64,000 bases of DNA from Paraburkholderia polaris (GCF_012927345.1 NZ_JABBGJ010000026.1:1-64000); one strand, 5' to 3'; shown: positions 44,080-53,745, counted from the first letter of the stretch. Numbers and translations: made by a program. The notes: generated by a model not told the origin, from the letters alone.

Positions 44080-44439
44080 ATGCCTCGAGTAAAACGTGGG
44101 GTTACCGCACGGGCCCGTCACAAGAAGATCATCAAGCTGGCCAAGGGTTACCGCGGCCGTCGCAATAACGTCTATCGCATCGCCAAGCAGGCGGTCATGC
44201 GCGCAGGCCAATACGCCTACCGCGATCGCCGCAACAAGAAGCGTGTGTTCCGTGCATTGTGGATCACGCGTATCAACGCGGCGGTGCGTCAGCACGACAT
44301 GACGTACAGCGTGTTCATCAACGGCCTGAAGAAGGCTTCGATCGAACTCGACCGCAAGGTGCTGGCCGACATGGCTGTGTTTGACAAGGCTGCTTTTGCT
44401 GCGATCGTTCAGCAGGTGAAAGCCGCCGTTGCAGCCTGA
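44080..44439 (+). CDS. rplT: 50S ribosomal protein L20
   Basis: A 119-residue ribosomal protein that binds 23S rRNA early in assembly: [40 protein letters not shown]. In E. coli it also represses the translation of rpmI and itself through the mRNA leader. TAGGAGCAAG precedes ATG 44080. A strong terminator follows before pheS. Confidence 0.97.
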
Positions 44440-44505
44440 TTGCGCTTTGGGCAATTAAACTGCGTGGTTCGTTGTAGCGAACATCCGGTAGTCTCGGTGA
44501 CGCTG

Positions 44506-44545
44506 CAACAAAAACGGGGCTCCTCACCGAGCCCCGTTTTTGTTG
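44506..44545 (+). terminator. Very strong intrinsic terminator between rplT and pheS
   Basis: A perfect 17-bp stem: CAACAAAAACGGGGCTC (44506-44522) and GAGCCCCGTTTTTGTTG (44529-44545), loop CCTCAC, with the T run built into the 3' arm. Its symmetry makes it potentially bidirectional. In E. coli the equivalent place holds the pheST attenuator. Confidence 0.92.
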
Positions 44546-44596
44546 GTAGAACCAGTTTTGCAACGATTGAACACTGACGTTGAAATGATGGGATCA

Positions 44597-45610
44597 ATGG
44601 ATCTGGACCAGATTGTCGCCGACGCGCAAAAAGCCTTCGCAGAAGCCTCCGACGTCACCACCCTCGAGAACGAGAAAGCGCGCTTTCTCGGCAAATCGGG
44701 TGCGCTGACCGAGCTATTGAAGGGCCTTGGCAAACTCGATCCCGAAACGCGCAAGACCGAAGGCGCACGGATCAACCTCGTCAAGCAACAAGTGGAAGCC
44801 GCGTTGACGGCCCGCCGTCAGGCGCTGGCCGACGCGTTGCTGAACCAGCGCCTCGCCGCTGAAGCCATCGACGTCACGCTGCCCGGCCGCGGCACCGGTG
44901 CAGGCAGCCTGCACCCGGTGATGCGCACGTGGGAGCGCGTCGAACAGATTTTCCGGTCGATCGGATTCGACGTGGCCGACGGCCCCGAAATCGAAACCGA
45001 CTGGTACAACTTCACCTCGCTGAACAGCCCGGAAAACCATCCGGCGCGTTCGATGCAGGACACCTTCTACGTCGACGGCAAAGATGCCGACGGCCGTCAA
45101 CTGCTGCTGCGCACGCACACCAGTCCGATGCAGGTGCGTTACGCCCGTACCAACACGCCGCCCATCAAGGTGATCGTGCCGGGCCGCACGTATCGTGTGG
45201 ACAGCGATGCAACGCATTCGCCGATGTTCAACCAGGTCGAAGGCCTGTGGATTGACGAGAACATCAGCTTCGCGGACCTGAAGGGTGTCTACTCCGACTT
45301 CCTCAAGAAATTCTTCGAACGCGACGATATTCAGGTGCGCTTCCGTCCGTCGTACTTTCCGTTCACCGAACCGTCGGCTGAAATTGACATGCTGTTCGAA
45401 ACGGGCAAGAACGCCGGCAAGTGGCTTGAAATTTCGGGTTCCGGCCAGGTTCACCCCACGGTGATCCGCAACATGGGCCTCGACCCCGAGCGCTACATCG
45501 GTTTTGCTTTCGGCAGCGGCCTCGAGCGGCTCACGATGTTGCGTTACGGCGTGCAAGACCTGCGTCTGTTCTTCGAAAACGACTTGCGTTTCCTGCGTCA
45601 ATTCGCGTGA
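44597..45610 (+). CDS. pheS: Phenylalanyl-tRNA synthetase alpha subunit
   Basis: A 337-residue class II synthetase subunit. An N-terminal coiled coil (about 1-85) is followed by the catalytic core: HPVMRTWERVEQIFRSIGFDVADGPEIETDWYNF (motif 1 region), SPMQVRYARTNTPPIKVIVPGRTYR, THSPMFNQVEGLW (motif 2) and FAFGSGLERLTMLRYGVQDLRLFF (motif 3). ATG 44597 follows a GGGA and is the conserved start; ATG 44585 or 44588 would add only a few residues. Forms an alpha2-beta2 enzyme with PheT. Confidence 0.95.
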   Translation: MDLDQIVADAQKAFAEASDVTTLENEKARFLGKSGALTELLKGLGKLDPETRKTEGARINLVKQQVEAALTARRQALADALLNQRLAAEAIDVTLPGRGTGAGSLHPVMRTWERVEQIFRSIGFDVADGPEIETDWYNFTSLNSPENHPARSMQDTFYVDGKDADGRQLLLRTHTSPMQVRYARTNTPPIKVIVPGRTYRVDSDATHSPMFNQVEGLWIDENISFADLKGVYSDFLKKFFERDDIQVRFRPSYFPFTEPSAEIDMLFETGKNAGKWLEISGSGQVHPTVIRNMGLDPERYIGFAFGSGLERLTMLRYGVQDLRLFFENDLRFLRQFA

Positions 45611-45752
45611 ACTGGCGCGTACGAACGCGACAAGCATAGAGCGCGGCACTGTGCGCAGTGCCGCAGCAGCGTCCCCGGCAGCGCTCGTCAATGGCGAGTA
45701 TTGAAGCAGCTGCCGGACGTGGACCTAACCCGATCAGAACGTACACAGAACC

Positions 45753-48188
45753 ATGCAATTCCCGGAATCCTGGCTGAGAACCTTTGTCGATCCGCAACTG
45801 ACGACCGATGAGCTGTCGCACGCGCTGACGATGGCGGGTCTCGAAGTCGAAGACCTGCGGCCGGCCGCGCCGCCGACCTCGAAGATCGTCGTCGGCCAGG
45901 TGCTGGAAGTCGTCAAGCACCCGGACGCGGATAAGCTCAACGTGTGTCAGGTCGACGCCGGCACGGGCGCGACGCTGAACATCGTGTGCGGCGCGCCGAA
46001 TGTCGCGCCGGGCATCAAGGTGCCGGTCGCATTGGTCGGTGCGCAACTGCCGCCGGCCGAAGAAGGCGGCACGCCGTTCGCGATCAAGCTCTCGAAGCTG
46101 CGCGGCGTGGAAAGTCAGGGCATGCTGTGCTCTGCACGCGAACTGAAGCTCTCGGAAGATCATAGCGGCCTGATGATCCTGCCGGAAGATACGCCGATTG
46201 GCCAGGACATCCGCGAAACGCTCAATCTCGACGACACGGTTTTCGAAATCAAGCTGACGCCGAACAAGGCGGACTGCCTGTCGGTGTTCGGCGTGGCGCG
46301 CGAGACGTCGGCGATCACCGGCGCGCCGCTGCGTCCGCTTGAGATCAAGCCGGCCGAAGTCAAGCTCAACGAAACGTTGCCCGTCAAAATCTCGGCGCCC
46401 GATCTGTGCGGCCGTTTTTCGGGTCGCGTGATTCGCGGCGTGAATGCGCGCGCGAAGTCGCCGCAATGGATGGTGCAGCGTCTCGAACGCTCGGGTCAGC
46501 GCAGCATCTCCGCGCTCGTCGACATCTCGAACTATGTGATGCTCGAACTCGGTCGTCCGTCGCACGTGTTCGATCTGGACAAGATCCACGGCGGTATGGA
46601 TGTGCGTTGGGGCCGCAAGGGCGAAACGCTCAAGCTGCTGAACGGCAACACCGTCGAACTCGATGAAACCGTGGGCGTGATCGCCGATGAACAGCACATC
46701 GAAAGCCTCGCAGGCATCATGGGAGGCGACAGCACGGCCGTCACGCTTGACACCACCAACATCTATCTCGAAGCCGCGTTCTGGTGGCCGGATAGCATTC
46801 GCGGCCGCTCGCGCAAGTACAACTTCTCGACCGATGCAGGCCATCGTTTCGAGCGCGGTGTCGATTACGCGACCACCGTCGAACACATCGAACGCATTAC
46901 GCAATTGATCCTCGATATCTGTAGCGGCGAAGCCGGCCCGGTCGACGATCAGATCGTCAACGTGCCGAAGCGTGAGCCGGTGAAGATGCGGGTCTCGCGT
47001 GCGAACCGCATCATCGGCATCAAGATCGACGCGGACGAAATCGCGCAGATCTTCACGCGCCTCGGCCTCACGTTCGAACGCGACGGCGATACGTTCTCGG
47101 TGATGCCGCCGTCTTACCGCTTCGATATCGAAATCGAAGAAGACCTGATCGAAGAAGTCGCGCGTATCTACGGCTTCGAAAAGATCCCCGCACGTCCGCC
47201 GGTCGCGACCAGCGAAATGCTGCCGACCAACGAAACGCAGCGTTCGATCCACGTGATCCGTCACGCGCTCGCCGCGCGCGATTACGCGGAAACGGTCAAC
47301 TTCAGTTTCGTGGACGCCGAGTGGGAACAGGACTTCGCCGGCAACGACAAGCCGGTACGTCTGCTGAATCCGATTGCGAGCCAGCTGTCGGTGATGCGCA
47401 CCACGCTGTTCGGTAGCCTGATCAATGTGCTGCGCACGAACCTGAACCGTCGCGCCGCCGATCGCGTGCGCGTGTTCGAAGCCGGCCGCGTGTTCCTGCA
47501 CGATCCGTCGATCAAGGCAGGTGAGCTGACGGTAGAAGGTTTCGCGCAGCCGAAGATGATCGGAGGCCTCGCCTACGGTCCCGCGCTCGAAGAGCAGTGG
47601 GGCGCGCAAACGCGCGCAGTCGACTACTTCGACGTGAAGGGCGATCTGGAAGCCGTGCTCGCGCCGGCCGTGGCAAGCTTCGTGAAAGCGGAGCATCCGG
47701 CCTTGCATCCGGGCCGCAGCGCGCGTATTGAACTGAATGGCCGCGCAGTGGGCTGGATTGGCGAATTGCATCCGCGCTGGATGCAAAAATATGATTTGTC
47801 GCATGCGCCGATTCTGTTTGAAATCGAAGCGGAAGCATTAATGCAGCGGGTATTGCCGACTCCGGCCGACGTGTCTAAATTCCCGCCCGTGCGTCGCGAT
47901 ATTGCGGTGGTCGTCGATCAGAAAATCGAGGTGCAGGCGCTGCTGGACGAGCTCCAGAAGGCTCAGTCTGAAGAGGCCTGCAAGACTGTCCAGAAGGTTG
48001 CGCTTTTCGACGAATTCCGTCCAAAATCAAACACTTCCGCTGGTCTGGCTGCTCACGAGAAAAGCCTTGCGTTCCGTGTGACCTTGCAAGATACTGGCGG
48101 GACCCTTCAGGATGAAACGGTCGATTTGGCCATTCAAACTCTTGTGGAACGTCTGGCTCGAGTATATGGCGCACGGTTGCGTGGATAA
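45753..48188 (+). CDS. pheT: Phenylalanyl-tRNA synthetase beta subunit
   Basis: An 811-residue subunit of the tetrameric enzyme. It starts MQFPESWLRTFVDPQLTTDEL, has the EMAP-II-like tRNA-binding domain (about 40-150: VVGQVLEVVKHPDADKLNVCQVD), B3/B4 editing domain (about 210-385), B5 (about 400-475), catalytic-like core (DLIEEVARIYGFEKIP), and the C-terminal anticodon-binding FDX-ACB domain (about 715-810: FPPVRRDIAVVVD). Usual length. A 142-base gap separates it from pheS. Confidence 0.96.
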   Translation: MQFPESWLRTFVDPQLTTDELSHALTMAGLEVEDLRPAAPPTSKIVVGQVLEVVKHPDADKLNVCQVDAGTGATLNIVCGAPNVAPGIKVPVALVGAQLPPAEEGGTPFAIKLSKLRGVESQGMLCSARELKLSEDHSGLMILPEDTPIGQDIRETLNLDDTVFEIKLTPNKADCLSVFGVARETSAITGAPLRPLEIKPAEVKLNETLPVKISAPDLCGRFSGRVIRGVNARAKSPQWMVQRLERSGQRSISALVDISNYVMLELGRPSHVFDLDKIHGGMDVRWGRKGETLKLLNGNTVELDETVGVIADEQHIESLAGIMGGDSTAVTLDTTNIYLEAAFWWPDSIRGRSRKYNFSTDAGHRFERGVDYATTVEHIERITQLILDICSGEAGPVDDQIVNVPKREPVKMRVSRANRIIGIKIDADEIAQIFTRLGLTFERDGDTFSVMPPSYRFDIEIEEDLIEEVARIYGFEKIPARPPVATSEMLPTNETQRSIHVIRHALAARDYAETVNFSFVDAEWEQDFAGNDKPVRLLNPIASQLSVMRTTLFGSLINVLRTNLNRRAADRVRVFEAGRVFLHDPSIKAGELTVEGFAQPKMIGGLAYGPALEEQWGAQTRAVDYFDVKGDLEAVLAPAVASFVKAEHPALHPGRSARIELNGRAVGWIGELHPRWMQKYDLSHAPILFEIEAEALMQRVLPTPADVSKFPPVRRDIAVVVDQKIEVQALLDELQKAQSEEACKTVQKVALFDEFRPKSNTSAGLAAHEKSLAFRVTLQDTGGTLQDETVDLAIQTLVERLARVYGARLRG

Positions 48189-48257
48189 CCCGCATTTAAC
48201 ATTTGCACGGCATTTTTCCGCAACTTACGTTTCTGCTTGGCGCGCCATTTGATAGAT

Positions 48258-48668
48258 ATGAATGAAATGAACTCGAGTGATTTCGAAGCCCTTCTTACGG
48301 CGCAACGCAGCGCCATGATTCGCGAAATTCCGACATCACCCGCGGCCGTTTCCACTGAAACGCCGACGCTGACCAAGGCTGAACTTGCCGAGTTGCTGTT
48401 CGACAATGTCGGGCTCAACAAGCGGGAAGCGAAAGACATGGTCGAAGCGTTCTTCGAGGTGATCCGTGACGCGCTGGAGAGTGGCGATAGCGTGAAGCTG
48501 TCGGGGTTCGGCAACTTTCAGTTGCGCGACAAACCCCAGCGTCCCGGCAGAAACCCGAAGACCGGCGAGGCAATTCCGATCGCCGCGCGCCGCGTTGTGA
48601 CGTTCCATGCAAGTCAAAAGCTGAAAGCGCTGGTCGAGAACGGCGCTGAAGCGAGCTTCGCGCGCTGA
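48258..48668 (+). CDS. ihfA: Integration host factor alpha subunit
   Basis: A DNA-bending protein of the HU/IHF family. The core TLTKAELAELLFDNVGLNKREAKDMVEAFFEVIRD ... VKLSGFGNFQLRDKPQRPGRNPKTGEAIPIAARRVVTFHASQKLK is unmistakable, including the Pro that intercalates in DNA. From ATG 48258 it has 136 residues, about 37 more than E. coli IhfA at the N-terminus (MNEMNSSDFEALLTAQRSAM). ATG 48315 or a start near the core are alternatives; none has a good ribosome site. Its place after pheT is the ancestral order. Confidence 0.9.
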   Translation: MNEMNSSDFEALLTAQRSAMIREIPTSPAAVSTETPTLTKAELAELLFDNVGLNKREAKDMVEAFFEVIRDALESGDSVKLSGFGNFQLRDKPQRPGRNPKTGEAIPIAARRVVTFHASQKLKALVENGAEASFAR

Positions 48669-48714
48669 TCGATTGGCGCGTCCCTGCGCAACCCACCACG
48701 ACGGCTAACTGACG

Positions 48715-49122
48715 ATGACAGCGACGATCGAAAAAGTCGTCTTGCCTCCGATTCCGGCGAAGCGCTACTTCACGATTGGTGAGGTCAGCGAACTATGCGG
48801 CGTGAAACCGCATGTGCTGCGCTACTGGGAACAGGAGTTCACGCAGTTGAGGCCGGTCAAACGGCGCGGCAATCGCCGGTACTACCAGCATCATGAGGTG
48901 CTGTTGATCCGGCGGATTCGTGAGTTGCTGTATGAGCAGGGTTTCACGATCAACGGTGCGCGCAATCGGCTTGATTCGCCTGGCGGTGGCGCGCGCGCCG
49001 CGCCGGCTGACGTAGTCGAGGAAGCTGAGGGCGCAGCGGCGCCGGCAGCAGCAACGGCTGCGGTCGATGTGGAGCAGTTGCGCAAGGAGTTGCTGCACGT
49101 GATCGATTTGTTGGGTCACTAG
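48715..49122 (+). CDS. MerR-family regulator
   Basis: A 135-residue protein with a MerR-type winged helix (about 20-85: YFTIGEVSELCGVKPHVLRYWEQEFTQLRPVKRRGNRRYYQHHEVLLIRRIRELLYEQGFTINGARNRL) and a short Ala-rich tail. There is no metal-binding cysteine set, so it is not a heavy-metal sensor. This gene next to ihfA is widespread in Proteobacteria; its targets are unknown. It is 46 bases downstream of ihfA. Confidence 0.87.
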   Translation: MTATIEKVVLPPIPAKRYFTIGEVSELCGVKPHVLRYWEQEFTQLRPVKRRGNRRYYQHHEVLLIRRIRELLYEQGFTINGARNRLDSPGGGARAAPADVVEEAEGAAAPAAATAAVDVEQLRKELLHVIDLLGH

Positions 49123-49185
49123 TTTGCTTTGTTAGCGTAGAGCGGTTCTAATCGCTTGAAGTGTCTGTTATAATTTTTAACTGTT

Positions 49186-49266
<81 letters not shown>

Positions 49267-49270
49267 AATC

Positions 49271-49304
49271 AAGGCCTTACAAGCAATGCTTGTAAGGCCT
49301 TTTT
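49271..49304 (+). terminator. Intrinsic terminator after tRNA-Pro
   Basis: A perfect 14-bp stem AAGGCCTTACAAGC (49271-49284) / GCTTGTAAGGCCTT (49288-49301) with an AAT loop and a T-rich tail. The convergent exchanger gene ends 52 bases further on and may use the reverse orientation. Confidence 0.9.
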
Positions 49305-49355
49305 CTTTGTCTCGACGCAGGCCGGCGTCCCAGATCGCCTTTGGCCCCATCGCCG

Positions 49356-50936
49356 TCACCACAGCCCTGGCACAATATCCACGAACAGTATCTTTACGAT
49401 CGTCATAGCCGGAAAGATCATCGCGTAACCGATGTCCGGCTTGTCGGTTGGCGTGAGCTTGTTGGCGAAAGCGAGAATCGCCGGATTGCCGCAGGCGCCG
49501 GCAACGATGCCCGCCACCTCGTCGTACGGTAGCCGGTACACCAACAGACCCAGAATTAGAATTGGCGCGGCCAGCGCGAGCAGCACGATCGCGCCAAGGG
49601 CAAGCATCAACAGTCCGGTCTGTGAGACCGTCGCGGCGAACTTCGGCCCCGACGCCATGCCCACCTGAGCAAGAAAAATCGTCAGCCCGAGATTGCGCAA
49701 CACGAGGTTTGCGGGCAGTGGCATCGTCCAGTTGATGCCCCCCGTGCGGCGCAGTTTGCCGAGCACAAGCGCCACGATCAAAACCCCGCATAAGCCGAGC
49801 GCAAGCTTGCCAAAACCCGGAAGCGGAATCTGGATCGCGCCGACCAGAAATCCCAACGCCATCCCGAGGCCTACCGAGATATAGCTGAATTCAGCCGTGC
49901 CCTTGATCGAATCGCCGAAGAAGGTCCGCAATGCCGGAAACGCCGCGCGCTGCGTTAGCAGCCCAACCCGATCGCCGTATTCGAGTATCAGATCGGGGCT
50001 TGGCATGACGTCCGCGTCCCCGCGCCGCACATGCGCGACGATCGAGCCGTCCGGCAGTTTCAGTTCGCCAAGCATACGGCCCACCACATTCGCACGCGAG
50101 GCAAACACGCGCAGATAGTCCAGATCGCCGCGGTCTCGCAGCACGCGCCCGGGCGCTGCTTCGCCGAGACTCTTGCGGGCCTCGGCAAGCGCACTCTCAT
50201 TCGGACTGACAGCGAGCACCACATCGTTTTCGGTCAGCACGAGTTCGGGTGTGGCCGGAGCATTGTGATGCGCGCTCCGCACAGCGACGATCTGCACGTT
50301 GGCGGGCAGGGCGGTGACCGCTTCGGCGAGCGTCTTGCCACAGAACGCCGGGTTGCGTAGCCCGATTTCGAGGATTTCGAGGCCAGCGTTGGAGGCCGTT
50401 TTGATCTTCGGCGCGAGCACCATGAACGCCAGATACAGCAGCAGGATCGGACCGGCCACGCCAAATGGATAGGAAACCGAATATCCCACTGCCGCATCGT
50501 CGTTGCCGAGCGTGGCAATGGCTGCCTGCAACGCAGCAGTGCTGGTGCCGGAACCTGAGAAGAGGCCGAGTGCATAGCCCGGATTCAGTTGCATGATTTT
50601 CTGAATCGCGACGCTCGCAGCGCCCGCGCACAGCACGCCGATCAATGCGAGGAGGTTCGCGCGTCGGCCAGCGGCGCTGGTCAGCCCGAGGAAAAACTGC
50701 TTGCCGTATTGCACGCCGACTGTGTAGAGGAAGAGCGAGAGGCCTAGCGCGCCGATCATTGGCGCGGGTGCTGACTTCGGCGCGAACCAGCCGGCAGCGA
50801 GTGCGACGAACAGCACCGCGCCGACGCCGAGAGAGAACCCTTTGATATTGATTTCGCCAACGAAATAACCTACCGCGATGGTGAGGAACAGCGTCATTAA
50901 GGGCTGCTGCTCGAGAAGCGTCTTCAGGAAATCCAC
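49356..50936 (-). CDS. AspT/YidE-family membrane exchanger
   Basis: A 526-residue membrane protein of the aspartate:alanine exchanger family. Two blocks of about five helices (1-175 and 350-526) flank a soluble section of about 150 residues with RCK-C-like folds (LEILEIGLRNPAFCGKTLAEAV and RVFASRANVVGRMLGELKLPDGSIVAHVRRGDADVM). The duplication motif FSGSGTSTAALQAA in the first half and GACGNPAILAFANKL in the second are characteristic. Substrate not predictable; aspartate-alanine exchange is established only for the lactic-acid-bacterial enzyme. GTG 50936 with GGAGGAAAC upstream is the start. Confidence 0.83.
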   Translation of the reverse strand: MDFLKTLLEQQPLMTLFLTIAVGYFVGEINIKGFSLGVGAVLFVALAAGWFAPKSAPAPMIGALGLSLFLYTVGVQYGKQFFLGLTSAAGRRANLLALIGVLCAGAASVAIQKIMQLNPGYALGLFSGSGTSTAALQAAIATLGNDDAAVGYSVSYPFGVAGPILLLYLAFMVLAPKIKTASNAGLEILEIGLRNPAFCGKTLAEAVTALPANVQIVAVRSAHHNAPATPELVLTENDVVLAVSPNESALAEARKSLGEAAPGRVLRDRGDLDYLRVFASRANVVGRMLGELKLPDGSIVAHVRRGDADVMPSPDLILEYGDRVGLLTQRAAFPALRTFFGDSIKGTAEFSYISVGLGMALGFLVGAIQIPLPGFGKLALGLCGVLIVALVLGKLRRTGGINWTMPLPANLVLRNLGLTIFLAQVGMASGPKFAATVSQTGLLMLALGAIVLLALAAPILILGLLVYRLPYDEVAGIVAGACGNPAILAFANKLTPTDKPDIGYAMIFPAMTIVKILFVDIVPGLW

Positions 50937-51247
50937 GTTTCCTCCGATAGGGTTTAAGACTTCGGGCTCTGCTGGTTTCCTGCGGCTGTGATGCTTATGC
51001 TGAATGAGTCGAAGAGGTGCCCTCTGGGGCGGGATGTGTGCCAGTATCTAACAGAATCCTGGTTTTTTCTTCCGTGTTTGAGGGCGGCGCTGAGGGCACG
51101 CCCGCGGCGGGGGAAATTCTATGCGGGTTAGTTAGCGGTGCTTCGCGCCGATGGATGCCATTGAGTCGTTGGCAAACCGGGCGAGGGCAGCGCCGTTGGC
51201 AAACTGCCTTAGCGGCGCTGATTCGGAGAAAGCCTGGGAGCCAGGTC

Positions 51248-52378
51248 TCAACCTCTGCCGAGCGCGATATACCGCTCGAGGTGATGATCCTCATCCCCCA
51301 GTTGATGGTCGATCATCACGAGGCGCTTTGCATAGTGAGCCAGCGGCAACTCCCACGTCATGCCGATGCCGCCATGCAGCTGAATACATTCCTCGGCAAC
51401 CAGCGCGCCAATCCTGCCAATACTGTATTTGGCCGCCGAAACCGCCCGTTCCCGCACCGCGCGTTCAGCCCCAAGCGCCGCAGCTGCGTTGATCACCGCC
51501 GATCGCGCCTGCTCGATCTCGAGCAGCAGATCGGCCATCCGATGTTGCAATGCCTGGAAGCTGCCGATCGGCACGCCGAACTGCTTGCGCGTGCGCAAGT
51601 ACTCAAGCGTGTAGTCCTTCGCGACATCCATCGCGCCGACCGCTTCGGAGCACAAGGCCAGCACGCCGCAGCTGATCGCGTATTCGAGCGTCGCAAAGCC
51701 TTCGCCGACCGTGCCGAGCAGTGCGTCGTCGCCCAGCGTGACGTTGTCGAACGTGACCTCGGCCGCGCGGCCGCCGTCGATCTTGTGATAGCCGCGCACG
51801 CTGACACCCGCGGCGTCGCGAGAGACGAGAAAGAGCGTGATGCCGGTTTCGGCATCGTCGGTACCGTCCGTGCGCGCGGAGACGAGAAAGAGGGAAGCGT
51901 TCTCGCCTTGCTGAACGACCGCTTTCGCGCCGTTCAGCTTCCACGCATTGCCATTGCGTTCCGCACGCGTCGTCACGCGCGATAGTTCGTAGTGGCCGTC
52001 AGGTTCGCCATGCGCGAGCGCAACGATCCGGGATCCGTCGATCAAATCGCCCAGTGCGGCCTTTTGCGTTTCGTTGGCGCTACGCGCGATCGCCTGGCCA
52101 ACGATTAGCGTATCGAGAAACGGCTCGACCACGAGGCCGCGACCCAGACTCTCGAAGACGACAGCGATATCGAAGCCGCCGCCGCCAAAGCCGCCATCCG
52201 TTTCATCGAACAACGCGCCGATAATGCCGAGTTCCGCGAAGCGATTCCACAGGTCGGCGCTGAAGCCTTCGGGCGAGCGTGCAATCCGGTCGCGCGTTTC
52301 GAAGCCGTATTGCTCGGTGACAAAACGGTTGAGCGTATCCGCCAGCATGCGGCGGTCTTCGGTGTGCTGGAAATTCAT
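51248..52378 (-). CDS. Acyl-CoA dehydrogenase (first of two)
   Basis: A 376-residue FAD-dependent acyl-CoA dehydrogenase. N-terminal helical domain, central beta part and C-terminal helical domain (EYAISCGVLALCSEAVGAMDVAKDYTLEYLRTRKQFGVPIGSFQALQHRMADLLLEIEQARS) ending QLHGGIGMTWELPLAHYAKR. It is more divergent than its neighbour in FAD-binding motifs, which suggests that the pair may form a heteromer, as in alpha2-beta2 steroid-type ACADs. Third gene of a minus-strand operon after a FadB-type protein and another dehydrogenase; 12 bases separate it from that dehydrogenase. Confidence 0.86.
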   Translation of the reverse strand: MNFQHTEDRRMLADTLNRFVTEQYGFETRDRIARSPEGFSADLWNRFAELGIIGALFDETDGGFGGGGFDIAVVFESLGRGLVVEPFLDTLIVGQAIARSANETQKAALGDLIDGSRIVALAHGEPDGHYELSRVTTRAERNGNAWKLNGAKAVVQQGENASLFLVSARTDGTDDAETGITLFLVSRDAAGVSVRGYHKIDGGRAAEVTFDNVTLGDDALLGTVGEGFATLEYAISCGVLALCSEAVGAMDVAKDYTLEYLRTRKQFGVPIGSFQALQHRMADLLLEIEQARSAVINAAAALGAERAVRERAVSAAKYSIGRIGALVAEECIQLHGGIGMTWELPLAHYAKRLVMIDHQLGDEDHHLERYIALGRG

Positions 52379-52390
52379 GGCGTTCGCCCC

Positions 52391-53599
52391 TTACAGTCCC
52401 AGGATCATTTTGGAAATGATGTTCTTCTGGATTTCGTTGGAGCCGCCGAAGATCGACAGCTTGCGGTTGTTGAAGTAAAGCGAGGCAGCGCTCGCCGCTT
52501 CGTCGGGACCGACTGGCGTGCCCTCGAAGCCATCGTGCAAGGCTTCCTCGACGAACGGCTGCGCATACGGTCCCATCGCGCGGCGTGTGAGCGAGGAGAT
52601 TTCCTGGCGGATCTCAGTGCCGCGAATCTTCAGCATCGAACTCTCGGCGCCCGGCACGCCGCCACCGGCCACGGCCGCGATCACGCGCAGGTTGGTGGTT
52701 TTCATGTTCTCCAGATCGATTTCGACGCGCGCCATGCGTGCGGCAAACGAGGGATCATCCGCCAGCGGTCGGCCGTTGCGCTTCTGTTTCGCGGCGATCT
52801 TGCGCAGCCGGTTAAAGGCGGCCACGGAGAAGCCGACGCCAGCGATATTGGTACGCTCATACGTGAGCAGGTACTTGGCGTAGGTCCAGCCCTTGTTCTC
52901 TTCGCCCACGAGGTTCTCGACGGGCACGCGTACGTCCGTGAAAAACACTTCGTTGACTTCGTGCTCGCCGTCGAGCGTGATGATCGGCCGCACTTCGACG
53001 CCTGGCGTATTCATGTTGATCAGCAGGAAGCTGATACCTTCCTGCTTGCGCACGTCGGTGGCGGTGCGCACGAGGCAGAAGATCATGTTCGCGTAGTGGC
53101 CGAGCGTGGTCCACGTTTTCTGGCCGTTGACGATGTAGTGCTCGCCTTGCGCGTCGCTGGCGCGTACCGCGGTGGTCTTGACCGACGCGAGGTCTGAGCC
53201 CGCGCCGGGTTCGGAGTAGCCTTGGCACCACCAGTCCGAGCCATCAAGAATGCGCGGCAGCCAGTGGCGCTTTTGCGCCTCGTTACCGTATTTGATCATC
53301 ACCGGGCCCAGCATGTTGACGCCGAACGGCACGACACGCGGTGCGCCCGCCAATGCGCATTCATTCTCGAAGATAAATTTCTGCACGGCGTTCCAGCCCG
53401 GGCCGCCGTACTCCTTCGGCCAATGATTGGCGAGCCAGCCTTGCGCGTTGAGAATCGCGTGCCACTCGGCCATGTCGTCGCGCGTGAGACGGCGGCCGCC
53501 GTGGACTTTGTCGGCGAGACGCTGCGGGAGCTTGTCGCGCAAGAAGCGCTGCACGTCGCCGCGAAAAGCCTCTTCTGCAGGCGTGAAGTTCAGATCCAT
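52391..53599 (-). CDS. Acyl-CoA dehydrogenase (second of two)
   Basis: A 402-residue acyl-CoA dehydrogenase with WCQGYSEPGAGSDLASVKTTAVR and HYIVNGQKTWTTLGHYANMIFCLVRT, the FAD and substrate-binding signatures, and the C-terminal FGGSNEIQKNIISKMILGL that closes the active site in the FadE-like subgroup. It converts acyl-CoA to enoyl-CoA and passes electrons to ETF, hence to the ETF-QO at 31088. Start ATG 53599 with GAAAGAAC upstream. Middle gene of the operon. Confidence 0.9.
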   Translation of the reverse strand: MDLNFTPAEEAFRGDVQRFLRDKLPQRLADKVHGGRRLTRDDMAEWHAILNAQGWLANHWPKEYGGPGWNAVQKFIFENECALAGAPRVVPFGVNMLGPVMIKYGNEAQKRHWLPRILDGSDWWCQGYSEPGAGSDLASVKTTAVRASDAQGEHYIVNGQKTWTTLGHYANMIFCLVRTATDVRKQEGISFLLINMNTPGVEVRPIITLDGEHEVNEVFFTDVRVPVENLVGEENKGWTYAKYLLTYERTNIAGVGFSVAAFNRLRKIAAKQKRNGRPLADDPSFAARMARVEIDLENMKTTNLRVIAAVAGGGVPGAESSMLKIRGTEIRQEISSLTRRAMGPYAQPFVEEALHDGFEGTPVGPDEAASAASLYFNNRKLSIFGGSNEIQKNIISKMILGL

Positions 53600-53631
53600 A
53601 GCGGGTTCTTTCCTCGATATTTATTGGGGCT

Positions 53632-53681
<50 letters not shown>

Positions 53682-53745
53682 AGACCGGCAGATCGGTGGC
53701 GATCAGGCCGCCACCGGTCGAGAATGCTCCAAATGAAGTGCCGTC

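Noticed and set aside
44440..44596. PheM-like leader peptide for pheST
   Set aside because: No small frame with clustered Phe codons and a ribosome site exists in the gap.
45531..47804. A 757-codon open frame antisense to pheT
   Set aside because: Shadow of pheT caused by high GC and few stop codons in the complement; no domain and Arg/His-rich composition.
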